Shown here: positions 12,096-26,428 of the stretch, in pieces
Position numbering within the stretch: position 1 is the stretch's first letter
How the letters are laid out: every line of letters begins with the position of its first letter
DNA from: Dromaius novaehollandiae
Lineage: Eukaryota; Chordata; Aves; Casuariiformes; Dromaiidae
DNA: 64,000 nt
Direction: 5' to 3'
Assembly (NCBI RefSeq): GCF_036370855.1
Contig: NC_088112.1
Location: forward strand, 16,298,469-16,362,468
Notes under the pieces: model-generated
The model's input: only the letters and a program-made list of their open reading frames with translations
Database searches by the model: none
What the model was told of the DNA's origin: nothing
Made by a program: the position numbers and the translations under genes

Positions 12096-15000
12096 GCTCG
12101 CTTCTGCTGCATGCTGGTTTGGTTGCCCAGAGATGTGGATTTGCTTACATTATGGAATTGAGACATGAAGAAGAAGTGAAAGAGTGAAGCCAGTTGTTGG
12201 CCTGGGGTTCTGTCCCTTTCCTCCTGTACTTCCATTTTTTTAGCAGGGTTTTTCCTTCATAGTCTGATAATCAAACTTGTCTGTGTGAGTGAGTTGACAG
12301 CACTCCTGCCACATTTCCCTTGCGGGGTGGTAGACAAGCAGCAGGTGGGAGGACTATAGAAGAAGAGAACATTCCTTCTCAGGAAGAAAAGGTTGGGAAA
12401 TCAGAATCCAGGAAATCACATGTCCTTCCAGCACTACTGCAAAATCATAGTAGTATCCACCAAAAACACCCATTTTTATCTCTTCCTGATCCAAGCAAAC
12501 CCCATGCTGAAGACGTTTCAGCACAAGAACAAAAGAGCCATCAAATTCACGTCTCTGTCCTTTGTCTCTGTCGTTTCTCTGCTGTATCAGACCTTAGTCC
12601 CAGCTCACGATGGCATATTTATGAAGGTCACTGACCTACTCAATCCAACCCTTGAAAAACCTGCAATGCTTCTTTGCCAAACCACAAATAAAAGCAATCT
12701 TTGAAAAACAGATAAAAAAAATCCCTGCCTAATCATTCTGTCCTGGCAGAGCTTAAAAATGTGCTGTAATACATGAGTAAGTTCTCAGAAGTGTCCATGT
12801 GTCCTATTCTTCTCCTAGTCACCAGCATGAAGATTAGAAATCTGTTTTGTGCTGTACTGCGTGAGAAGCCAGTCCTGTGACCTGGGACTGTGCTTTGCCA
12901 TGCCCTGCTGGGAGCTTGGTGCTGGTCCCTGTTCTCCAATTCCCAGGAGTGAGAATGTCAAACTTAGAGATGGTACTTAGCATGCTTGTCATCCCTGGCC
13001 TTTGTGGCCATGAACTGACAACTGCTGGTACAGTGGGATTAAAAGGGCTTTAACTCTTCCCCTGCCCTTATGCAGTGTGTTGCCAGGTAAAAGTAAGCTT
13101 GAAAGAGGTGTCCAAAGCTGTGACTTCCTATGGTGCAGTCGGATTTTCTGCCGTTCAGAGATAAAGTACTCTGCCATGGTACCTCTTCCACATAACTGAC
13201 TCTTAGTTTCTTCTCATCCTGTGTCAGACAAGTTTCATCAAAACTAAAGGCCATCCAGCCGCATGAATGCAGTCTTTGAGAGAAGCAAATCAGGCTCATT
13301 ACCTTCCGCTGTCAGCCAGTAACAGCAATGGGCTTGAGCTGTTGATGATTCAGTTCAGCAGTTGCTGCTAGATACTTTTCTTCACTTGTTTTCTCAGGAG
13401 AGCCTCCCTGACAGAGCAGAACAAACAATCACCCTTTGTTGAACAACTGCACAAACAGGAGCTGTCAGCAACACCTTAGGCCTTTGAGGAACCCTGGCTG
13501 CCAATAGGCCTTTAAGAAACCCATGATTTATAATGTGCAACAGCAGCTACGCGCCCATTTTTTTCCCATTGGGTAAAGGATCCAAAGCTAACAATGCTAT
13601 GTCCTTATCAGCAGAAACATTTGTTGGGGAGTGGTCCAAAAGCCACTGACGCAAGGCTCAGTTCTCTGAAGTGTTTTGTCCTATTCCCATATGAAGTACA
13701 TTTGTGTCTAGTTAAATCCTTCAAGCTTTATCATTGGGTGTATATATAGATGTGCATAAAAACACAGAGAGTGTTGTGACACAGTGGTGAAAAAACTAAG
13801 GTTCCGGCAGCTCCTTAGTCCAAATCAATATGTTAAATGACAGATGGCTAACCATATTTAAGCTGTGCTATTAATTACAATAACCTGGATATAAAACATC
13901 CACTTGCCTAGCCAGGAGTGGTAACTACTATCAATTATCCAGTAATAACAGAGATAGGAGGCTTCAGAGATGAACAGACCCATTATAGGCAAAGAACAGC
14001 TAATTTGGCTCAACTGAAAACCCAGATAAGAAATTCAATAGTGTTTCCACTAGTAGGATGGAGGGAACTAGAAAGGACCTACTGAATATATGTCATTTCT
14101 TTCCGTTGCTAGAGACCAGCATTTGCATCTCAGGAAGATGTCTTCCTACTTACTCACACCACAAAATCAAGAAACAGCCTTGCATTTGCTTTCAAGTCCA
14201 GATGATTAGGTGGTATTGTATGTCTGGGTGGAGTGCTATTTGAAAAGATGGATAGACGCCAACACATGGGATGACAAGATGAAGTCAGGATTCAGGGAAG
14301 TTGTTTGAACTGGTTTGCAGGCTAAGGTCAGAGGAGGAGATGGTGCTGTGGGTCCCAGCTGAGATGCACTGGCAGAAATCTCTGTAAATTTTTCTTGAAG
14401 CTAAAGCTGTCCCTTGGCAGAGCTTTTATTTAAAGCTGTGCTAAAATTCTTTCCAAAAATCAATTTGACAAAACCCAAGATAAACTCAGCCCTGGTGGAG
14501 TCCCAGAACTGTCCCTTGGGGTCTCAGCATTGTGTTCAGGTCCCGGAAATTTGGCTCCTGGGGTGGAAGTGAGTGCTCAGCATGTGCTTTCTGTGCCCTA
14601 GGAGATGGGCCTGTTGCAGAATGTGATTCATTAGCTGCACAGGGCCCAGGGGTCGGGCTAACAGCACACTGGGGACCTGGCTTTCAACCTTTCTTTTTGC
14701 ACAGAATTCCACCTCTAGCAGCCTACAGGTCTCTGAGGAACAAGGTGGACCATGCACACATGTTCACGCTTCAGCTAAATCCACAGCAGACTCATGGCCA
14801 CTGGAGATATAACAGAAAGAGAAGGTGAAGTCTCAAGGAAAAGCTGACTGGATTATCTAGTGAGGTTACATTAACGTGGCAGGATTTCTTACAGTTTGTT
14901 CCTCCCCTGTGACAGTGCACTGGGTTTGCTGCATGGTGATTACAAGCAAGAGGGATCAGAGGAGAAGGCTCTTGCATTTCAGGAGTTCTCTCCTCTCTGC

Positions 15001-18000
15001 AGGACATAAGTAGATTTGTCACTGATGGAAGAGACCTGCTGCAAATTTTATGATCTTTGCAAATTTGCAAATATTTTTACTGGCCCCTGGAGCCTGGAGA
15101 TCAGCAACAGTGAGAGCAGAGCTGCAAAGGTAGCAAACAATTATTAATGGGTCTCTCAGCCTTGTTAGACATTGCTATTGAGGGATGAGATGTTTTATTT
15201 GCTTGTGTAACATTTCCAGTCTTGGGTGAGAATCTGAGCAAGATTACAGGTGCCAATACACAGTACATCATGATGGATGACTACTGGCTATTGCAAATGC
15301 TCATAGCAAAAAAGGGTTGTGATTCTTGAATTCCAGCCTCACCCACAATCACCTGCAATGATACCATCATTGCTAGTCAGAGGCACTCTTATTTTAAAGG
15401 TTTGCATGTGGCCTATTGCAGGAAGAACCCATTGCACCTCAGTCTTGCTCAGCCATATTGCTGGCAGCCAGACACCTTCTTTCACATCCTTCTACCCTGC
15501 AGCTCTGCCAGGGTCTTGAGTCCAGGGAGTTTTTGAGGTGGGCAAATAGGACACAGGGGAGAAGATGCAAGACCACAGTTGCAACAGGAAGCTGGAAAAA
15601 CATGAGCTCAGCTGGCACCACCAGCCTCGACACTCCAGGGACCTCACAAGTACATCTCCCTGGGGAAAAGCCAATGCAAACAATGATCAGCCTGGAGACC
15701 AGATCAGCCTGGTGCATCATCCCTCAGCTCCTTGGATTAAAACCTTCACTGAACTAATACATGGAGAGTCTTGCCGAGTGGCTCTCACATTCCTCTTTTA
15801 TAGCACATTGGTATAAGTGGGCTAGTCCTTTTTTTCTTAAAGGATTGGATGGTTTAAATTTATTTAGTATTTAAATAATAGATAACTAAGCAATTAGCTT
15901 GTTTTTCATGTAGCAAAAAATCAAATGCTAAACATGTCCAATGTACTTTTTATTTTGCTGAGTAAATATATCAGTAGAAGGTAAGTGAATAAAACTAAGA
16001 TTTTACCTTTATTGGCTACAGAGAACGCTGCCCAGAGAGTGAAAATTGTTTGAAGGTTCTTTGGAGTGCTTTGGAGGTCAAATCATAGATTATATTCCTC
16101 GGTGTATTCTAAGGACATCAGTGGAAAGTACAATTTGGGAAAATGCTACAGGAAAAAGTCTGCTTTTAAAGAAATCCAGATCTCAGTAGGACTTTGCCAT
16201 AGTCCTGATAATGAACATGCATGTACCGAAGGGGGGCTTGAGCAATGAGGAAGAATTAGGTGGTGCAGCCTCATAAAGGAAATGGGGCAGAGGTTTCAAA
16301 TTCTGTGCTTGCTGTGCCTTCATCGCCTGTTTAGCCTCTTCGGGGTTCAAAGTGAGGCACCTGCTTTCCAGTTTGGACTTCCATCTGAAAGATTTTAGCT
16401 TTGGAAACAAGTCTGAGAAGCAACATCCAAGCATGATGGAAACAACAAAGTTTTATTTAAAAAAGCATCTGAAAGTATCAAGACCTCTAATAAGTGCCAG
16501 GCGAATCTCATAGTTAATACAGTTCTAATTCAGATAAAACTCTCCTCGATTTCACAGCTAATTTTGCCTGCAAGAAGGCTATAGAGGCTATCAGAGAATA
16601 CACAGACAGCTTTACAAAGAGGGCCCAATCCTGTGAAGTAGTGGAGATCCCCAGGGGCCTGGCTAGAGCCTCTGCCCTGGCTGTGCTGAGCTGCACCTCC
16701 CAAGGCTGTGCCAGATGCCTTCATTCCTGTGCTTCCAGCCGCACTCCTGTGAACCGGGGTCTCCCACGTCTCCCACAAAAGCTGCTGACCTCATAAGGAT
16801 AATAATAACACAGGCTGTGAGGGCTATTTAATTAATGAGCTTCAAATTCTTGGGGGAAAAGAAAGGTTTGGCGACTTGGCTGGCAAAGTGAGTGGTGGAG
16901 CCAGGACTTGCGACCTCCTCGTCTCAGACTTCGTCTGATGAAGGCTGTTGTGCTTGGCATCATAGACAGGGGAGAAGCGACCACTGTGTATTATCTTGAC
17001 TGCTTTACCTGCTTGAATAAACCTTCCACATCCACTCTGGCTGGGGAAATAGAATCCTTGAGGTCAAGTTGCTAGCAGGTAAATGATAGGCATGCTGTTT
17101 TTTAAAAAAAGTGTTTATACCCTTATAATTCCTTTTCACATGGCTATGTTCATTGTTATTTATTTTGGACTTCAAACAGCATTTTCATTTTTAAAGCTGC
17201 ACCCACTCAAATCCTGCAGCTGCCTTAACTAATGCAATAGGAATGAACTGAGATTTACAAGGAAAGAGAACACATACCTTCCTATAAATTGTTTCCGTCT
17301 TATCAGGGTTTATCAACTAAAGTCACCCTGATTTTCTAAATCTGGAAAGGGACAACATTCTTTTTCCAGATGAAAAGCGATCTTGTCTGGGATATGCTGC
17401 ACAGGATAGTTATAGATAGTGTAGCTGTCATCAGATGTGGCTAACCACCGGGTCTCCTCCGCACCTCTGTTTTGCCTGTAAAACCATCCATGATATTTTA
17501 AGTTCAGACAGTCACTTTGGAAGGTATTTAAGTTGTCTTACTGTTTGAAGGAGTGAATTACAGTTGAAAGGAAGTCTTCACCTCAACACCTATTATGTCT
17601 TTGTAGGAGAAAGCCACATGCTAAATTCAATTAGTGGTGGTCATAGCTCCTGGCCCACTTTAGCTACCCAGGCTGAGTGTCAAGGCCATCAACAAAAGCT
17701 GGTCCCCATCTTACCCTGGGGATGTGGGGTCTGGGCTGATGTGAATGCATCAGTCTCTTTCTTTCAACCATGGAAGAGTAGTTTAGGGGGGGAAAAAAAA
17801 AACCCTAAGGATCCTTTGCAAAGTTCTGGTCAGAAGCAAGGGTTTTATACAGAGATGCCAGGGAAAAGTTCCTGTCATTTCCCTCTGGACCAATATATCT
17901 CCATCTTGATGTGCACAGTGCTGTGTTACCAGCTCTGGGATGTGAACATTGTTCTCTCAACATCTTCAGTTTTGAGGAGCAAAAGCAGCTGCTGCTCTGG

Positions 18001-19852
18001 GACTGGGCTGCTTGTCTGCCACATGTGTCCTCAGTAGACACAGAGCCACACACAGACAGGGAGCTGGCTTTGTCCATGCCCCATATCCTTCTTGCTAATC
18101 CCAAGCAGAGGAAGCAGTTGGTACCAACACTGATGCACACAGATATCTCCCTATGCGTGTTTTTATCCATAACATACATATACCCAGCTGGTTGCCTGTA
18201 GTTACATTACAAATGAAACAATGATGACTAATGAATTCATAAGTAACAGGGAGAACAGGGACAGTGAGGAATTTTGGAGGCATGCAGAGAGTTCAAAAAA
18301 CAAAACAAAAATGTGGTTGTCCCTCATGCTGCTGCTGGGAAGCACCTTTGTTCCTCCTCCACAAAGCTCCCAGGAGGTGGGACAAGACCAGAACACAACA
18401 CGCCAGCTCTCACCTGGCGTTGGGCTACACCAGAGGAAACCATCTGCCAGATCTCCAAGACAGTTTTACTTTAAGGATGAAGCTGCTTCCTTTAACTGCA
18501 TCCCTACCTATAGCATCACATCAGAAATGAATGCCTTGTATGAGCTCTGTGCCTGCTGCTTCTATTCAGCTATGCAGCAGACCCTGTCAGGCACAGACAT
18601 CGGACAGGCATGGCCTCTCAACAAGAGCCCTTCAGATCCTCACGCCAAGGGACCCAGCAGCCATGTGGTCCTCAGGCTAAGGGAGCATCTTGGCAGAGCA
18701 GCCAAAAGGGATGCTAGAAGCCCTGCAGCTGAAACCAGGGTGGCTTGAAGGGAGAATCTCTGCCCCATGAGAACATCCTCAGTGGCATTGCTGCCTTCTC
18801 CCCTCCCTAATCCTTGTGGCCAACTCTGTGTTGACCTCTAGCACTGCATTTTGGGCATGTGGGATCTCTCTAGTCATGCCATCTGCCACTTGAAGTCTCT
18901 GAAACACCTCTCCCTGCCTTTTACTCCCATCAGATAGTTACATAAGCTGTTACAAAACCAAATAACCTTGACCTTTGAAGTGGGAAATCAATGGCTGGGC
19001 AGGGCTCAATTCACTGCAGAAATATTTACAGGCACTTCAGGACCATTGTATTAATTTCTTTCATTCTTGGGAGATGGCACTGAGCCAGCAGACATTATGC
19101 CCAATTCATACATTAAAAACTTCATCACAGTTCTCAGTTTACCTGCCCTGGTCTTCCGCTATGCCCTGGAGAACAGCTCAGCAGCTTTGCAGAAGTCAGA
19201 GAGGTTTTCTGGGAAACTGGAAACATAAGTGCAGAAAACTCCTCCCAGAGATGTCTAGGGGCAGGGAGGTCCCCATGGGCTCCAAGAGCTGGATACAGGT
19301 GGCTGTGTGATGGAAGCCTGGGCACAGATGTTAGGTTCCTGGAGAGATACGCTGGTTACCAGGGCTGGACCATCACTGCAGCAACATCCGCAATGAAGGC
19401 ACCTGGGTCAACATGTCCTGCTTGACTTGTGGGAGCAGCCGAGCTGCAGAGACATGTAAGGGATTGCATACCCGGGAATGTGATCAAAAAAATCCTGGGA
19501 CACAATGTACAGCCCTTCTGTGATGGAAGAAGCTGAGCCTCACTGTAGCACTCTCCTAGCGATCTGAGCAAGAATGTTCCTGTTCCCTGCAGGGGGGAGG
19601 AATTCTGGAGGATACATGGCGCTCAAAATATTGAGTCTGTACCTCTGTCAAAGAGGTTAATCGCCTAAGTAGGAGAGAAAACCCAGCCTTGCAAGCTCTT
19701 TTATCTGTTTAGAGTCTGACTAAGATGCATTTTTTATTCCCAGTGAGTGTTCTGCACATGAGCTGGTGGAAGGGGCAAATTTGAGTTTGTTCATTCCAGT
19801 GAAGAATCTGTTCCCTCAGGGGAACACTAGTTCCCTCAGGGCTAGCTTCATT

Positions 19853-19873
19853 AAAAAAAAAAAAGAAAAAAAA
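19853..19873 (+). repeat. Poly-A tract
   Basis: Twelve A, one G and eight A. Just upstream, TTCCCTCAGGG occurs twice, at 19811 and 19831. No retroposed sequence was recognised. Confidence 0.85.
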
Positions 19874-22340
19874 CCCCACAACCCTCACCACAGATTAAAA
19901 TCACCCAATTACCATACTATAGCAAATAAAAACACTAGCCAGAGATGTAATCACATGTGCTATTAAAATACAGTAATAACACAAAACACCATTCACAGAT
20001 ACCATCTCCTAGATGAATGCCACACACAATAGCCCATCTAAAAGCAATTACTTACATTGTTTAAGGAATTACACACAATATTTGTTCTGACATTCCAGAA
20101 TGGGCTGGGGTAGGTAAAGAATCTGGGTGGTCATGAGACTCAGTGCCTTTCACTTTCATGCGGCTACTCTGAATTTAGCCTATGCTCATTAGTGAGCAGA
20201 AAAATTCAGATTAGTTGATGTGCACTAGGTAGTGTATGTGATATGAGTGGGGGATGTGTTGCAAGCTTCTCTCTGAATTCAGGGATAAGTTAAACAGGGT
20301 TCACATCATAAAACAAAGCCTGATGGGGCTGGCTGTCCTGACCGGTCTGAGGAGAAGGGGCAAGCAGCATGTGAGCTGTGGAGGCTGAATTCTGCCTAGG
20401 TTCTTCTGTTATACCCATCACCTTGGTATGTTAGTGCTTAACACCCTTCTTGTTTCTAGACATGGTCCCCAGTTAGGCAAATTTGTTGATGATAACTGGC
20501 AAAATAAGTATCTCTGCATGTTCTGGAGATGTTTGTGTCCAGGATTCTCAATGTGATCATTTCCATCAAGTGCATTCACTTTTAAAGGACCCTCCTGTCC
20601 CCTAAACCTTGCATAATGCAGCTACTGCCTTTCCTTCAGGACATGGATTCTCTTTCAGGCCAAGAGCAAGAACTCTGTGGTAATTCTCACTACAAATGTT
20701 TCACACCCTTGGTATAAAACAGAAAGGTAGCTGGATATAGTCAGACTAAGGCATGACAAAGAAGTGAGTATGCCTGAGCTTACACTAAACCACTTCTGGA
20801 TTGTGATTTCCTTCTTCCAGCAAGGTGTTTAGGGAAAGGATGGGACCATATATGGTGCAATCACAGAGAAGAACAACCTTTTTGGCACCACCCTGTGGAG
20901 TCTGCTCCAGAAGACCTGACACAGATGTTGATGGATGTCCTCTTCAGATGTCTGGAGGGCTAAGGATGAATTAAGTCTGACTCACTGAAGGTTAACAGAA
21001 AATTAAGGGCACAACTATTGAAAATGTATATGTGATCTAGGAACCAAGTGCCAAGGACAGTAGCCTTTCTCCCTCATTTGTAGTGACACTTCAGGTCTGG
21101 AGCCGCTTATGCACTTGCTCAAGGGCTCAGAAGACATCCATGGGTACTGCAGGGAGAGCACACAGCTTTTGCAGGGTATCTACACAGGACAACCAGATAT
21201 GTGCTGGCAGCATGGCTAAGGTAGACCTGACATACTGCTATTCTAGCTAACCAGGGTGCCATAATATTCAGCATGGGCTGTTCAAATCTGTCCAAAATCA
21301 TGGTATTGCTAAAGCCCTTCCTTCTGCACTCTTACTTACTCTTACTGCTGCTGGTGATCTTCTGGGCCACATGTACGCGTAGAGCTAGGATTAGGCCCTG
21401 AGCTCTGTCTCCACAGGGCCATGCTCTCCCTACACACATATAAACTCCCAGACTGGCTCTCCCCTCATCTCTGACTCTCACCCCAATAAGCTGGGCTCTC
21501 GTGAGCTCAGCGAAGAGGCTGGAGGAGGCACACAGAGTCCCTTGTGAGACCAAACCCTGGGTCTGTCCTACAAGAGAGCAACAAGAGGAAGGAGAGTGTG
21601 ATAAAGGGGCAGGGAGTTTCTCTGTGCTTCCTTCTCTCACCCTGCTCCTTGGATGCTCCAATGGAGGCACATAAAGCACTCCCTGGGCACCCAGGCACCA
21701 TCTGTCAGCAGCACACATCTGTATACTTGCTTTTAGACCATGGCAAGGGCCTAGCCTACAGTGGAAAAAGGATTAAATGAAGTCAAAATACCTCAGGTTT
21801 GCCCCAGATGAAGAACATGCACACAGCCGTCCCCATGGCATCACTGACCTGCAGTAATGTGTTGGACTAACTAGTCCTCCTCTGGCTCTTGAATGATCCC
21901 TCAGAGCACAGGCAAAACTTGGTCTGACCAGCAGCCACACAAGCTATTTTGGGTTTGATATGCAGCAGATTTGATAAGAAAGCTCTCAGGAAAAAACAAA
22001 TTTCCTCTTGGACTCAGTAGAACTGGGCACATATTCCAGCACACAGAGTTCCTTTTCCTATAAGCTCATGAGGTAGCCTTCTAAAATTAGGAATGAGAGG
22101 TGAAACCCTGGCCCCATTGAAAGCAGGGACAATGCTCCCATTATCCATGGGACCAGGATTCACCTTAGGATCACTGTAGACCCACACTAATGGTAGAGAG
22201 TTGAAAAGGGCAGAGTGCCCTTTCTTTTTCTGTTATTTCCCCAGTGTGGCTCCTAAATACATATATTTATGTAAATCAGTTTACATGTTTACAATGGGGT
22301 GGTGTAAATCCCATACAATATGGCCCCTGCCTAATGATAC

Positions 22341-22490
22341 TGAGCATTATCTGAGGATCTCAGACTGCCTTCCAAGGATGAGGAAAGATGACTGTCATCC
22401 TCAGGTGGGGAAAATGAGACACAATAGGGAGAGCGACTGGTTGAATGCCTTGCGGTAACACCACTGTCTTGCCCAGGTCTGACCATCCTC
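22341..22490 (-). mobile_element. CORE-SINE / MIR-like fragment, reverse orientation
   Basis: Reading the + strand, 'ctgaggatctcagactgcct' is followed by 'tgactgtcatcctcaggtgg', 'ggaaaatgagacacaatagg', 'ttgaatgccttgcggtaaca' and 'ttgcccaggtctgacc'. This is the reverse-complement order of the MIR family seen in reptiles and mammals. The copy is diverged and ends near the position of the tRNA-related head. Confidence 0.72.
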
Positions 22491-25400
22491 ACCAGCATAC
22501 CATGGAAGCTGGTGCTCCCTTTGAGACTGCTGCTGCCACATGTTCCCTGAGAGGTGCCAAAACATGCTGCAGTGACCAGTTTTCCGTGCTGTTACCAGGA
22601 ACTGGGGTGGGCAGCTTCAGAACAGCCCTGGATTTAGTGCATCACCTCTGAAGAGCTGGGATTCTGCCCTGTCCCAAACACAGCACTAAAGTATCACCCA
22701 AATCATTACTCTGGCTCTGCACCGATGGACAGGAAATGAGAACTAAGGCACTTCAGTATGGCCACAGCTCCATGCATTTGTGTTAGAATCAGACTTGTCC
22801 ATCTCACACCATGAGCATGCAATTCAGCTTGGCTCTCAGCCCAGGCTCCCATGAAATTAGAGCTGCGTTTATGTAGCCTTATCTGCTCTTTGGCCCTGGT
22901 GCCAGATGCACCTCACTGGTGAGTGCTCTGATCTGCTGTGTGGGGGTAATGGAGCAAAGCTACCATGGTGCTGATGGTGCCTGGAGGATGGGGTGCAGTT
23001 TGCACTCAAAGAACTGCCACTGTGCAGCAATCTCCCCTGCTGCAGCCTCATGCCATGCCCTTGCGCTATGCCAGAAAAGGAGACACCAGAGAGTGGACAA
23101 GAAAAGACTGATGTCAGGATGGGCTCAGAGATTGTTGCCAGAGTCAGGTCAAGAGGAAGGAGGTGCTGGCCTGTGCCTGCAGATGATTAGTGTCAGCGGT
23201 TGCTTGTGGTTATGAGTACGATGTACAGTTCTGAAACAAACAGTAATGAGAATTAAAAAAAGTCTTGATAGCAATCTTTTATCTCTAACTATTATTTCAG
23301 CGCTCTCTTCTATTTCCTCTGTTGTCCTTGTGTTGTGTCATTTTATAACTGCATTCACCATCAGTATTGATTTACAGATGAACAATTTAGTATTTGGCCC
23401 AGAGACAATGAATCACTGATGTTCAGCTGTTCTAACTAGTGTCATGTTCCATATTAAGCATCTGAGTTTTCACTGGGTCCTTGCTCATATTTACCAGCTT
23501 CTTTTTTCCTTGGTCTAGTCTAAAAAAGACATTGTAACTGCCACAATGCCAGTATATAGAGGTTAATAACCGTAATCTTGCACACTCAGCAAACGCACTG
23601 GAAGATGCACAAAGGAGACCAAACTGTCCACTCTGCTGCAAAACAGATGATTTCTCCCACTCTCTTTCTTTTACACCTCCACAGCATCCTCACAAGGGAA
23701 CCATTCTTGTAAAATATTGTCCTCATTTGGCTTGTCTAGTCTACTTTCCAAAGGTGTAATGTGGAAACTGCCTCTTCTTACCTCCAGAGAACTAGGAACC
23801 TTCCTATCAACTAGGGCACTGAGGTTCATGTGTTTGTTACCTGCAGCCTAGATGGCTGGACCTCACTCTGAAGTTGGGCATGAAGATAGTGCCTAGCATT
23901 GAACAGGAATGACTGTCCACGTCCTCCATGTTTAGACTGTGCTCAAATTCTTCCAGTAGTTCTTAGCTCCTGGGTTGTGTTCATCATTGCTTTTGCTTTA
24001 TTTGCACTGCAGCTGCTGCAAATCGCCATAGCTACATCAAAGACCATACAGACCCCAAGAGACTTGCATTGTGATGGTACTATGCAGACCACAGAGTGCA
24101 GAGCGAAGTGTATAGAAGTGGCCACAGACCATTCACGATCAGTAAGAGTGCTTCTATGGAATAACCATCCAGAAGGAATCAGGAGAGGCATGCTAGCTTT
24201 GGGAAACACTGCACAGCTTACCCTGAGTAGACCTTTCATCAACAGCAACACTCAGTGTATAAAGATCCCTCTTATCTGAAACCTTTTTTAAGTCACTTCT
24301 CCCAAGCAGCACTGTGGAGTCCTCTTCCTGCTGGTAACTTCACATGGCAGCCGCCCCAACTTGCCGTGGATGGTGACAGTACCTCACTCTACCAAGGGCA
24401 GGCTTAGTTCTCCATATACCTACAGCAAGGAACGAGGGCAAGCAGTGGGAATACCTTCCCCTCCCAACCCTTTCCTGGGTGCAAACTCAACACAAAGTCT
24501 GCTGAAATGACCCTCACAAGTGCCAAACCCTGTCTATGCCAACTGTGATGTGAGGCCTGACATTGTTTAGCAGAGATCATACCTATGATAGAGTTAGGGA
24601 TGTTTCTGTGTCAGACCGGTAGACCCTTACTGTCTCAGGCACTTTATGCTATTCTGCAAACCGCAGTGTGGAAAAGAGCCTCTTCGCTATGCTGTCTCAG
24701 CCCTGCCTGTAAAATGTGGGGTGGGCATGGCTAGTTATTTGCTCCTTACTTCCCCACAGAGAATGAGCACATGAGAGACTAGCCTTTAAAATGGGTCTCC
24801 TGTTCACCTGAGGGTGATGTATCACATCTACCTGCAGAACTGTGCTGAGGAGAAAGGTGCAGGAAGGGCTCCTAGTGCTGTCCTCGGGAGAAGAGTCAGT
24901 GCAGCTGCAGGCTGCCAGGCAGCTCTCTGCTGACATCTCTGCTGCCTTCCCTAAGGCCACGGCGGTAACCAGGTTCCTCAGAAGCCTGATTGTGCAAGAA
25001 GGGTCTCACATGGGACTCTGCAGCTGAGAGGAGGGCAGTGCAGAGACACAGACCCGTCCTTATCCCCACCCAGAGGGGTCTATAAGCTGGGGGAGACCAG
25101 GGTTTGCATCTGTTTGCTGCAGACTCTAAAGACTCCTGGAAAGACGACTGGGCCAGATTGTAATATTTGGTACTGGCCTGGGCTGAGTAATCTAGAAGGG
25201 AAAGATGTTATAGCCTCCTGCCAACCCACAAAGCCCCTGCCCATGGGAAGCAGAGGCAGGTTCACGCTGAAAGGAGCCGGCACCTCCCTGCTGTCTCCCA
25301 TCCATTGCCCGTGCCAGCGGGGGCCTGGTCCAGCGTGCCTGGTAAGGCCCTCGCTGATACCAAAGGGACCACACTGCTTTCCTTACAAGCCATGGGTGAG

Positions 25401-26311
25401 AGGAGCAAGGAGGTGCCTCTGGGCTCCCACCACCACGTGCAGGGAGCCCTGAGAGAAAAACTAATAAGCAAACAATCACTTTTCTTCATCATTTGAACCC
25501 TGATTTCTAATTACACTGTTATTCCCAGCAAACATATATCGGAGACTAACCCAGAGCTGTGAATCTCAGGTGGCTCCCCCTCATGGCTTAAAAAGCAAGA
25601 GAGGAAAAAAAATAGCGAGCCACAAGGCCACACTGTTTTGTTACTACAGCACATCTGCTCCCTCGCTCCTGCCAAGCTGTTTTGTTTGAAGTGAGAACTG
25701 AAAGCCTCAAGCCCATAGGGGAGGGTGTGAAGGCAGAGATGACCCACAGAAAGTTTCCCCTGCCTGCTTTCCACTCTTGAGATGCTGACCACAAACAGCC
25801 CTGTCACCGGCGTTGCTGTGGGGACGCGCTCAGACAGTTCCACGCAGCACTGGCAGAGTGCATGTTTACGGCCCAAGCAAGGCACGCTCAAACAAAAACA
25901 TTCGAAAACCAGGAAATGCAGGATGAGGCCCCTCAGAACAGGCACTACCAAACTGTGTGAACTCTGCCCCTTGCTGCTGGGACCAGCCTGGATCAGGAGC
26001 TTGCCAAGCAGGTCATCTACAGCAGAGTCTGGTATTCATCAGCAGCCACAGGAAGAGGAATGCTTCAATGTTATTTGCATACTGCTTTTGCTGTTTTACA
26101 GCCCTGCCGGCAGTGACATACCATACAAACAGTATTATCAGTTATTTGCAAGAAGAGAATTTTACAAATTCCTCTCTAGACAAAAACTGTTAAGGACTAC
26201 CACTTCTGCGCCCTTGCGTCTGGCCAGCTGCTTAATATCAGGGTGCCTCATGCTTTCCAGGCTGTGATAAGCATCTGGGGAAGCAGGGTTGAGGCCAGTG
26301 TCCCAGCTGGC

Positions 26312-26428
26312 CCCAGTCCTGAAGAAGGTCTTGCATGCCCGAAAGCTTGGCTGTTTTTTCCAATTATGTCAGTTGGGCTAATAAAAGTGATTACCTTTTC
26401 CTATCAACCCTGTCTTTCTCATTGATCC
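26312..26428 (+). repeat. Old amniote dispersed repeat (class uncertain)
   Basis: The sequence runs 'cctgaagaaggtcttgcatg', 'cccgaaagcttggctg', 'agttgggctaataaaagtga', 'ttaccttttcctatcaaccc' and 'tgtctttctcattgatccca'. I know closely similar sequence, with the same CCTGAAGAAG, CGAAAGCTTG and AATAAAAG-ATTACCT landmarks, as a dispersed repeat in turtle and crocodilian DNA. I cannot name its family with certainty. Confidence 0.6.

Noticed and set aside
18221..18748. 175-codon frame on the + strand
   Set aside because: It has no domain or repeat and overlapping frames in other phases. This length is unsurprising among many frames in 64 kb.
21840..21900. 'ttggactaactagtcctcct' as a CR1 3' end
   Set aside because: It shares only the GGACTA word with CR1. 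The following GATGACCT and terminal ATTCTATG repeats are missing.
23899..24279. 126-codon frame with a hydrophobic stretch
   Set aside because: It does not start at ATG, has no similarity to a known membrane family, and has open frames on the opposite strand.
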